From Bacillota bacterium (GTDB lineage Bacteria > Bacillota > UBA4882 > UBA10575): a DNA stretch of 10,011 bases. Each line of letters opens with the position of its first letter. Position 1 is the first letter of the stretch. The position numbers and the translations under genes were made by a program. Of the stretch, positions 1 through 4,744 are shown in pieces. The stretch is taken from positions 1-10,011 of the forward strand of contig DOID01000037.1 in NCBI GenBank assembly GCA_003511465.1. Direction: 5' to 3'. The notes under the pieces are model-generated. The model had not been told where the DNA came from. It did no database searches and saw only the letters and a list, made by a program, of their open reading frames with translations.

Positions 1-1
1 C

Positions 2-10
2 AGAAGGAGG
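2..10 (+). promoter_or_regulatory. Ribosome binding site of trmFO
   Basis: AGAAGGAGG lies 8 nt before the ATG at 19 and fixes the trmFO start. The gene is therefore complete even though it begins at the edge of the window. Confidence 0.85.
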
Positions 11-18
11 AACGGCCG

Positions 19-1335
19 ATGTCTAAACCGATCTGGGTGATCGGGGGAGGACTCGCTGGCGCGGAAGCAGCCTGGCAGATTGCCAATTCCGGGTGGGACG
101 TCATCCTCTATGAGATGAGACCGGTCAAGAATACCCCGGCGCATACAACGCCTTTCTTGGCGGAACTAGTCTGTAGTAACTCGTTAAAAGCAAAAAACTT
201 AGAAAACGCCTCGGGACTTTTAAAAGAAGAGCTGCGCCGCTTAGGGTCGCTGTTGATGACGGTCGCTGCTGAGACCGAAGTGCCGGCCGGTGGCGCCTTG
301 GCGGTGGACCGTCAGCGGTTTGCCCAAGAAATTACGACCCGGATTAATCAGCACCCGAGGATCAAGGTGATCCGGGCTGAGGCTACCGCTCTCCCCCTCG
401 ATCAACCGGCTGTGGTGGCTAGTGGTCCTCTGACCTCCTCTCTCTTCTCCGCCTGGCTCCAGCAACTGTTTGGTGAAGAATATTTTTATTTCTACGATGC
501 GGTAGCGCCGATCGTCACCCGGGAATCCCTGGATGAGGGGCGGATCTTTGCCGCTTCCCGATATGACCGGGGCGCAGCCGAGTATTTAAATTGTCCCTTT
601 AATGAGGAAGAATACACCGCGTTTTGGGAAAACCTCATCGCGGCGGAGACCCACGAAGCCCACTTAGGGGCAACGGAAAAGTGTTATTTTGAAGGTTGTA
701 TGCCCATTGAGGTGCTGGCGGCACGGGGGAAGGATACCATCCGGTTTGGTCCGTTAAAACCGGTGGGTTTAATCGATCCGGCCACCGGCAAACGTCCCTA
801 TGCCGTCGTGCAATTAAGGCCTGAAAACAAAGAAGAAACCCTTTATAATATGGTCGGTTTTCAAACTAATCTCCGCTGGGGAGAACAAGCTAGGGTTTTT
901 CGGTTAATTCCCGGAATGGATGAGGCCGAGTTTGTCCGGTACGGGGTGATGCACCGCAACTCCTTTATCAATACTCCTCAATTACTCGAACCCTCCTTGC
1001 AATGGAAAGGCGGGGCCCCCTTCTTTTTTGCCGGCCAGTTGATTGGCGTGGAGGGTTATGTGGAATCAACAGCCGCCGGTCTGGTGGCCGGACTCAACAT
1101 TGTCCGGCTATTGGCTGGAAATCCTCCGCTAATATTTCCGAAAGAAACGGCCATCGGTGCCCTGCTCCACCATATAATAAACGCAGAAATTCGACATTTC
1201 CAACCGATGAATATTAACTTTGGCTTATTTCCGCCTTTAAACGTAAAAATCAAGGGAAAGGCCGAAAAGAACCGAGCAATCGCGGATCGAGCCCTAAAAT
1301 CCCTGGAAAATATGGTTCAAAATAAGTTGAAATAA
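19..1335 (+). CDS. trmFO: Methylenetetrahydrofolate--tRNA (uracil-5-)-methyltransferase TrmFO
   Basis: This cytoplasmic flavoenzyme makes ribothymidine (m5U54) in the T-loop of tRNAs, using 5,10-methylenetetrahydrofolate as carbon donor and FAD as reductant. The 438-aa length matches the family (about 435 aa). The N-terminus carries the FAD/Rossmann signature VIGGGLAGAEAA (residues 7-18), followed by the conserved LVCSNSLKAKN segment with Cys52 and the FEGCMPIE segment with Cys227. These two cysteines are the equivalents of the pair known from characterised TrmFO proteins. The C-terminal region shows the typical MNINFGLFPP segment. The ATG at 19 follows a strong AGAAGGAGG at 2-10, with no competing start. 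In related genomes topA lies just upstream and xerC/codV just downstream, and the downstream half of that context is present here. No damage is seen. Identification is very secure. Confidence 0.97.
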   Translation: MSKPIWVIGGGLAGAEAAWQIANSGWDVILYEMRPVKNTPAHTTPFLAELVCSNSLKAKNLENASGLLKEELRRLGSLLMTVAAETEVPAGGALAVDRQRFAQEITTRINQHPRIKVIRAEATALPLDQPAVVASGPLTSSLFSAWLQQLFGEEYFYFYDAVAPIVTRESLDEGRIFAASRYDRGAAEYLNCPFNEEEYTAFWENLIAAETHEAHLGATEKCYFEGCMPIEVLAARGKDTIRFGPLKPVGLIDPATGKRPYAVVQLRPENKEETLYNMVGFQTNLRWGEQARVFRLIPGMDEAEFVRYGVMHRNSFINTPQLLEPSLQWKGGAPFFFAGQLIGVEGYVESTAAGLVAGLNIVRLLAGNPPLIFPKETAIGALLHHIINAEIRHFQPMNINFGLFPPLNVKIKGKAEKNRAIADRALKSLENMVQNKLK

Positions 1336-1379
1336 TTAAATATGAAGGCGAAACATTTAAAAAAAAACGGAGAAATTGT

Positions 1380-1408
1380 TTGTCAAATTAGGCCTGTTGT
1401 GTTATTAT
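1380..1408 (+). promoter_or_regulatory. Sigma-A type promoter of xerC
   Basis: A -35 box TTGTCA (1380-1385, 5 of 6 to TTGACA) is separated by exactly 17 nt from a -10 box TATTAT (1403-1408, 5 of 6 to TATAAT). The -10 is preceded directly by TGT (1400-1402), an extended -10 motif. Transcription would start near 1415, leaving a leader of roughly 22 nt before the xerC start at 1437. The promoter sits in the 101-nt gap after trmFO, in which I see no terminator, so xerC may also receive read-through. The match is seen in the sequence; activity is inferred. Confidence 0.7.
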
Positions 1409-1420
1409 TAATAAAATGGT

Positions 1421-1430
1421 AGGGAGGTGA
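1421..1430 (+). promoter_or_regulatory. Ribosome binding site of xerC, selecting a CTG start
   Basis: AGGGAGGTGA is almost perfectly complementary to the 3' end of 16S rRNA. It ends 6 nt before the in-frame CTG at 1437. No ATG, GTG or TTG in the xerC frame lies within a usable distance; the next is the TTG at 1506, about 75 nt away. The TGA at 1428-1430 within this site is an in-frame stop that limits how far upstream xerC can begin. Confidence 0.8.
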
Positions 1431-1436
1431 CATCTT

Positions 1437-2333
1437 CTGTCTCTCGAGAATTATCTGAATAATTACCTTTCATCGCTCCAAATTAAAAATTATTCGGAAC
1501 ATACTTTGCTTAATTACCGCCTTGACCTTGAGCAGTTTGTCGAATTTATGCAAAGCAGAAAACTTAACGCCTGGGAGCAAGTGGGGGTTACTGAGGTCAG
1601 AGCTTACCTTGCCGAATTAACGGGCCTTGGTTTAGCGCGCACAACGATCTTAAGGAAAATTGCCTCTTTAAGATCATTTTTTAAATACCTCACTTTACAA
1701 GGCCTGGTTGAGCATAACCCCTTGTTACATTTACATTCGCCCAAACGGCAGAAGAAACTCCCCCAGTTCTTATATGTCCGGGAAATTGAGGAGCTCTTGA
1801 AGTTTGAAGATGCATCCCCGAAGGGTTTACGGGACCGGGCGATTTTGGAAGTTCTTTATGGTACGGGGATGCGCGTCAGCGAGCTAACTGGGCTTAATCT
1901 GGATGATCTCGATCTGGATCGTGGTTATCTTCGGGTTTATGGTAAAGGGGCGCGGGAAAGAATCACCTTTTTGGGGAAAAAAGGAGGAAAGGCCTTAAGT
2001 GATTATCTGCGGAAAGGGCGTCCTTTCTTTCTCAGCCGTCGACTGGAAGCCGATGAGGGTGCCGTTTTCTTAAATAAGAACGGGACGAGACTGTCGGCTC
2101 GTAGTATCCGGCGGTTACTGGATAATTATGTCCGCAAGGCAGCGCTGGACAAGAAGATTAGCCCTCACACCTTACGTCACTCTTTTGCCACCCATCTGTT
2201 GGAAGGGGGTGCCGATCTCCGTGCGGTCCAGGAAATGCTCGGCCATGTCAATATTTCGACTACCCAAATTTATACCCACTTGGAGCGGGATAAAATTAAG
2301 AAAATTTATAACCAAGCCCACCCTAGAGCCTAA
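1437..2333 (+). CDS. xerC: Site-specific tyrosine recombinase XerC/CodV family
   Basis: This recombinase, with its XerD partner, resolves chromosome dimers at the dif site near the terminus. From the CTG at 1437 the protein is 298 aa, the usual Xer length. It begins SLENYLNNYLSSL and continues into the SAM-like core-binding domain (about residues 1-105). The catalytic domain holds the complete active site: Arg146 (GTGMRVSEL), Lys170 (VYGKGARE), His244 and Arg247 (HTLRH), His270 (LGH) and the nucleophile Tyr279 (QIYTHL). A start at the TTG at 1506 would give 275 aa, remove the first 23 residues of the core-binding domain, and have no Shine-Dalgarno. Gene position between trmFO and codY matches codV/xerC of Bacillus. 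XerC rather than XerD is assigned by context only, because the two are alike in sequence. Confidence 0.93.
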   Translation: MSLENYLNNYLSSLQIKNYSEHTLLNYRLDLEQFVEFMQSRKLNAWEQVGVTEVRAYLAELTGLGLARTTILRKIASLRSFFKYLTLQGLVEHNPLLHLHSPKRQKKLPQFLYVREIEELLKFEDASPKGLRDRAILEVLYGTGMRVSELTGLNLDDLDLDRGYLRVYGKGARERITFLGKKGGKALSDYLRKGRPFFLSRRLEADEGAVFLNKNGTRLSARSIRRLLDNYVRKAALDKKISPHTLRHSFATHLLEGGADLRAVQEMLGHVNISTTQIYTHLERDKIKKIYNQAHPRA

Positions 2334-2402
2334 AAATTGATTTTGGAGTATGTTTTTAGCGATAAATGTCAGACTATTAAGGGAATGGCGATTTCTTTAG
2401 AT

Positions 2403-2408
2403 TATAAT
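2403..2408 (+). promoter_or_regulatory. Possible -10 box for codY
   Basis: TATAAT is a perfect -10 hexamer, 76 nt before the codY start. At 16-19 nt spacing the upstream hexamers are purine-rich and do not resemble TTGACA, and there is no TGn extension. It would need an activator, or it is a chance match in AT-rich DNA. Confidence 0.25.
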
Positions 2409-2434
2409 TTCAAGTAGGCGCATAAAATAAAAAA

Positions 2435-2448
2435 AATAGTCCACTATT
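2435..2448 (+). repeat. Small palindrome upstream of codY
   Basis: AATAGT-CC-ACTATT is a perfect inverted repeat with 6-bp arms and a 2-bp centre, placed 35 nt before the codY start. Its form resembles a small operator for a dimeric regulator. It does not resemble the CodY box (AATTTTCWGAAAATT). Function is unknown. Confidence 0.35.
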
Positions 2449-2468
2449 ATCCCTTTGTAAATTAAAAT

Positions 2469-2474
2469 AAGGAG
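2469..2474 (+). promoter_or_regulatory. Ribosome binding site of codY
   Basis: AAGGAG ends 9 nt before the ATG at 2484 but only 3 nt before the in-frame ATG at 2478. The later ATG is therefore the better start. Confidence 0.7.
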
Positions 2475-2483
2475 TGAATGAAT

Positions 2484-3239
2484 ATGAACAAACTTGAAGA
2501 AATCCGGCGTATGAGAGCATTGGTTGAGAAAAAAGATTCAACAGAGGATCTGACGACGGCAGCCCGAACCCTGGGAGAAATTCTCCATGGCAACATTTAT
2601 CTAATTGAGAACGACGGAGAGATTATGGCCGCTTACTGTGGTGAAGGAGAGGATTGCTCCAAAGGGAAAGAACCGCTGAAGTTGAATCCCCAGTTTCAAC
2701 AGAGATTGGCTTTTATCTTTCAACCGGCGATTGACTTACCGTTAGAAGTTTGTCTCTTTAGTGAGGAGAACTGCTTTCCACCGGATGTTTTAATGACGAT
2801 CTATCCCTTACAAGTCGACGGGGACAGAGTCGGTAATCTTTTAATCACGAAAAAGGAAAAGATTAAAGAGGAAGAGCTTTTATTGGCCGAAACCGCAGCG
2901 CTAGTATCTGGAGTTTTATTAAAAGCGCGAACCGCCGGGAAACAGGATGCGGACTTACAGCTGAAGACCAATGTCAAGATCGCCCTTGATTCCCTTTCTT
3001 ACTCGGAATTAGAAGCGATGGTGAACGTCTTCAAAGAATTGGGCGGGGAAGAAGGATTTTTGGTGGCCAGTAAGATTGCGGACCGGATTGGGATTACTAG
3101 GTCGGTGATTGTGAATGCCATGCGGAAGTTGGAGAGCGCAGGGGTGGTCGAGTCCCGATCACTGGGGATGAAGGGGACGTACATGAAGGTAAAAAACCCC
3201 TATTTTCTGGACGAATTAAATAATCGGAGTAAAAATTGA
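2484..3239 (+). CDS. codY: GTP/BCAA-sensing global transcriptional regulator CodY
   Basis: CodY is a dimeric DNA-binding protein that in Bacillota represses or activates nutrient-acquisition, biosynthesis, virulence and motility genes. It responds to branched-chain amino acids and GTP. The product is 251 aa (usual 257-261). The C-terminal half (about 168-238) is highly conserved: LSYSELEA, then a winged helix-turn-helix centred on VASKIADRIGITRSVIVNA, and the ESRSLGMKGTYMKV wing. The N-terminal GAF domain (about 25-150) is shorter and divergent, and contains four cysteines (Cys52, 58, 90, 97). The Arg-Met pair and the Phe-Pro-Val segment that bind isoleucine in B. subtilis CodY are not recognisable by eye. 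An alternative start at 2478 adds only two residues. A strong terminator follows. The family assignment is secure; which effectors it senses is uncertain. Confidence 0.95.
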   Translation: MNKLEEIRRMRALVEKKDSTEDLTTAARTLGEILHGNIYLIENDGEIMAAYCGEGEDCSKGKEPLKLNPQFQQRLAFIFQPAIDLPLEVCLFSEENCFPPDVLMTIYPLQVDGDRVGNLLITKKEKIKEEELLLAETAALVSGVLLKARTAGKQDADLQLKTNVKIALDSLSYSELEAMVNVFKELGGEEGFLVASKIADRIGITRSVIVNAMRKLESAGVVESRSLGMKGTYMKVKNPYFLDELNNRSKN

Positions 3240-3273
3240 GCGTCAAAAAAACTTCCGGAGCGACAAAAGTTCC

Positions 3274-3305
3274 AAAAACTGTTGACTTTCTCAACAGTTT
3301 TTTTT
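3274..3305 (+). terminator. Intrinsic terminator after codY
   Basis: A 12-bp perfect stem has arms AAAAACTGTTGA (3274-3285) and TCAACAGTTTTT (3291-3302) with a CTTTC loop. The T run extends to 3305, giving eight consecutive T residues. The A tract on the left arm makes the structure potentially usable from the minus strand too. It separates the codY transcript from the flagellar operon. Confidence 0.92.
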
Positions 3306-3378
3306 AATCTTATATAGAGGGAATTGACGATTATTACCGAAACTTGATCGCACATCATCTTTTGTGCCAAAAATAAGC

Positions 3379-3393
3379 AATTATCCGGAATTA
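3379..3393 (+). promoter_or_regulatory. Weak candidate CodY box upstream of the flagellar promoter
   Basis: AATTATCCGGAATTA matches the CodY consensus AATTTTCWGAAAATT at 10 of 15 positions. It ends 22 nt upstream of the sigma-28 -35 box. In B. subtilis CodY controls the fla/che promoter, so the location is plausible, but a match with five mismatches can arise by chance. Confidence 0.25.
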
Positions 3394-3415
3394 GTCAACC
3401 AGCAGGAAATAATCC

Positions 3416-3442
3416 TAAACTTTATTTTATTAGTTCCGATAA
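3416..3442 (+). promoter_or_regulatory. Sigma-28 (SigD/FliA) promoter of the flagellar operon
   Basis: TAAACTTT (3416-3423), an 11-nt AT-rich spacer and TCCGATAA (3435-3442) match the FliA consensus TAAAGTTT-N11-GCCGATAA at 14 of 16 positions, with exact spacing. In the B. subtilis form this reads TAAA-N15-tCCGATAa. Transcription should begin near 3449, about 40 nt before the flgB start, right after the codY terminator. A sigma-D promoter upstream of flgB is known in B. subtilis. I see no convincing sigma-A promoter in this gap, although one could exist outside consensus. Confidence 0.85.
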
Positions 3443-3474
3443 AAGATGTGTAACCTTTTTCAACATCAAGTAGG

Positions 3475-3482
3475 AAGGGTGA
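3475..3482 (+). promoter_or_regulatory. Ribosome binding site of flgB, selecting a TTG start
   Basis: AAGGGTGA ends 5 nt before TTG 3488. The in-frame GTG at 3479 lies inside this site, and the ATG at 3446 would precede the predicted transcription start. The TTG is therefore the best initiation codon. Confidence 0.7.
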
Positions 3483-3487
3483 GTCGG

Positions 3488-3865
3488 TTGATTACGAATA
3501 AATCCATCGAAAACTTGACCTCAGCCATGAACTGGGCAGCTAATCGTCAGAAAATCCTTCAGCATAATTTGGCGAATGCCGATACCCCTAATTACCAAAG
3601 AAGGGATCTGGATTTTGCTCAGGAGCTGGCAAGTGAGGTGGAACGGCTGCCGCTTAAACGAACTCACCCCAGGCATTTGGGTGCCTCCATGGTGGAACCG
3701 AACAACTCGGTTACCCAGTGGGGTGTGGTGCGGGTCGACCAAAATGGTGTTGACCCTGAGGTGGAAATGGTTACTACCGTACAGAATTTCATGTACTTTC
3801 AAGGCTTAACGCAAGAATTAAATAGCCAATTTCGTCGGTTACGGATGGCGATCCAAGGGAGGTAA
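3488..3865 (+). CDS. flgB: Flagellar basal-body (proximal) rod protein FlgB
   Basis: FlgB is a proximal rod subunit exported by the flagellar type III system and assembled on the MS ring/FliE. From TTG 3488 the protein is 125 aa, close to the 129 aa of B. subtilis FlgB. The N-terminal rod/hook signature NLANADTPNY (residues 27-36) and the C-terminal amphipathic helix ending in FRRLRMAIQGR are present. These two terminal helices form the coiled-coil typical of axial proteins. Starting at ATG 3446 would add 14 atypical residues encoded partly upstream of the predicted transcription start, so that start is rejected. It is the first gene of the flagellar operon and lies 5 nt before flgC. Confidence 0.93.
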   Translation: MITNKSIENLTSAMNWAANRQKILQHNLANADTPNYQRRDLDFAQELASEVERLPLKRTHPRHLGASMVEPNNSVTQWGVVRVDQNGVDPEVEMVTTVQNFMYFQGLTQELNSQFRRLRMAIQGR

Positions 3866-3870
3866 GGAGA

Positions 3871-4287
3871 ATGAGGTTTTTTCAAGGGATGGATATCAAT
3901 AGTTCCGCGTTGGGCGCGCAGCGTCTTCGCCTCGATTTAATTTCCGCGAATATCGCCAATGCGAATACCACTCGGACGCCGGAAGGAGGACCATACCGAC
4001 GAAAGGTACCGGTGTTTGCCGAAAATCTGCAGCAGGCCGTTGGCGGTAATGCCCTAAGCGGGGTGCGAGTTTTGGCGGTGACCGAAGATCAATCTCCTTT
4101 CCGTCAGGTTTACGACCCAGCGCATCCCGATGCCAATCTCGACGGCTATGTTTTGTATCCGAACGTAAATATTGTCAATGAAATGGTTAATCTGATGGAA
4201 GCCGGGCGGTCTTACGAAGCAAATGTAACCGCGTTTAACACTTCGAAAGAGATGTTTAAAGCCGCGCTGAGCATCGGTAAAAGTTAA
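3871..4287 (+). CDS. flgC: Flagellar basal-body (proximal) rod protein FlgC
   Basis: FlgC is a second proximal rod component, secreted and polymerised with FlgB and FlgF between the MS ring and the distal rod. The 138-aa length is typical. The N-terminal SANIANANTTRT signature (residues 25-36) and the C-terminal conserved block PNVNIVNEMVNLMEAGRSYE (97-116), followed by NVTAFNTSKEM, are both intact. The ATG at 3871 is preceded by AAGGGAGG (3855-3862), which lies inside the end of flgB and implies coupled translation. It is followed by an unusually long 141-nt gap before fliE. Confidence 0.97.
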   Translation: MRFFQGMDINSSALGAQRLRLDLISANIANANTTRTPEGGPYRRKVPVFAENLQQAVGGNALSGVRVLAVTEDQSPFRQVYDPAHPDANLDGYVLYPNVNIVNEMVNLMEAGRSYEANVTAFNTSKEMFKAALSIGKS

Positions 4288-4312
4288 TCAGATTTAAAAT
4301 GGAGCAAATTCC

Positions 4313-4396
4313 GACCCACGGAGGGAAAGACCGGGGGTATGAGGGACCAAAGGACTGGCGTTTTCATACCCGTTCTTAACTCGTGGGTTTTTATAT
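4313..4396 (+). ncRNA. Nested hairpin / possible attenuator between flgC and fliE
   Basis: An outer 7-bp stem pairs ACCCACG (4314-4320) with CGTGGGT (4382-4388), extendable by one G-U pair. It runs directly into a five-T tract (4388-4392) followed by ATAT. Inside it, an 8-bp perfect stem pairs GGGTATGA (4335-4342) with TCATACCC (4364-4371). A short AAGA/TCTT helix (4327-4330 with 4374-4377) can stack between the two. The apical loop of 21 nt (4343-4363) can form a CCA/TGG mini-helix. The structure fills the flgC-fliE gap and ends 32 nt before the fliE start. It could be an intra-operon terminator/attenuator or a structured leader. I do not recognise a known riboswitch class, including c-di-GMP-I or -II. 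Pairing is visible; function is inferred. Confidence 0.5.
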
Positions 4397-4415
4397 CTTA
4401 GCAGAGCGCGCTGTC

Positions 4416-4424
4416 GGGAGGTGA
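4416..4424 (+). promoter_or_regulatory. Ribosome binding site of fliE
   Basis: GGGAGGTGA is one of the strongest Shine-Dalgarno sequences in the window and ends 4 nt before the fliE ATG. It lies about 20 nt after the U tract of the upstream hairpin and is not part of the main stems, so the hairpin would act on transcription rather than by hiding this site. Confidence 0.8.
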
Positions 4425-4428
4425 AAAT

Positions 4429-4722
4429 ATGAAAATCGAAACTAGCGGACTCTTATCTTTGAAAAACCCAGAAATGAGCAAGCCGAACCAGAATAATGTT
4501 ACCGGCGAATTTGAAAAAATGCTCAAAGGCTATATCGGTGAAGTAAATAAACTCCAATTAAAAGCAGAAGAAATGGATCAACAATTCGCCGCCGGTACCA
4601 TCGAGAATGTTCATGAAGTAACGATTGCGGCCGAAAAAGCAGCCCTTGCCCTTGACCTTACCCTGCAAATACGGAACAAAGTTGTCGAGGCATATCAGGA
4701 GATTATGCGGATGCCTATTTAA
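4429..4722 (+). CDS. fliE: Flagellar hook-basal body protein FliE
   Basis: FliE is the small adaptor that joins the MS ring (FliF) to the rod and is an early substrate of the flagellar export apparatus. The 97-aa length is typical. The family's conserved C-terminal region is clear: a central helix with EVNKLQLKAEEMDQQFAAG, then NVHEVTIAAEKAALALDLTL (residues 64-83) and the ending RNKVVEAYQEIMRMPI. The start is fixed by the strong ribosome binding site at 4416-4424. It lies between the leader structure and fliF, with 22 nt to fliF. Confidence 0.95.
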   Translation: MKIETSGLLSLKNPEMSKPNQNNVTGEFEKMLKGYIGEVNKLQLKAEEMDQQFAAGTIENVHEVTIAAEKAALALDLTLQIRNKVVEAYQEIMRMPI

Positions 4723-4744
4723 TTGTTAGGGAGACATGTGAATA

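Larger units (their letters stand above)
2334..2483 (+). other. AT-rich xerC-codY intergenic region lacking hslVU
   Basis: This 150-nt gap has no gene. In Bacillus the protease genes hslV and hslU (clpQ, clpY) occupy this position; no remnant of either is visible. The gap contains an isolated TATAAT at 2403-2408 without a convincing -35 box. It also holds an A-rich stretch at 2424-2436, a 14-bp palindrome at 2435-2448, and the codY ribosome binding site. No clear terminator follows xerC, so codY may be co-transcribed with it. Confidence 0.7.

Noticed and set aside
2330..2359. CTAAAAA / TTTTTAG inverted repeat at the xerC stop as a terminator
   Set aside because: The 7-bp stem is nearly all A-T with a 16-nt loop and no T run after it, so it is too weak to call.
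2337..2366. TTGATT - 18 nt - GATAAA as a codY promoter
   Set aside because: Both hexamers are poor and the spacing is not ideal; the TTGATT overlaps the end of xerC closely and nothing supports its use.
3238..3273. Two imperfect direct repeats (GAGCGTCAAAA... and GAGCGACAAAA...) after the codY stop
   Set aside because: Only two short copies with a length difference, in A-rich DNA next to the terminator; no recognised element and probably chance or a small slippage product.
3350..3367. GCACA/TGTGC small hairpin upstream of flgB
   Set aside because: Five base pairs with an 8-nt loop, no T run, and located upstream of the predicted transcription start, so it is unlikely to be functional RNA.
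3446..3487. ATG at 3446 as the flgB start (139 aa)
   Set aside because: It lies 4 nt after the sigma-28 -10 box, ahead of the expected transcription start, has no Shine-Dalgarno, and adds 14 residues not typical of FlgB. TTG 3488 fits better.
4299..4379. A 26-codon ORF (MEQIPTHGGKDRGYEG...) in the flgC-fliE gap, possibly a leader peptide
   Set aside because: There is no ribosome binding site before its ATG, and its bases are explained by the hairpin arms. Nothing in the peptide resembles an attenuation peptide with repeated regulatory codons.
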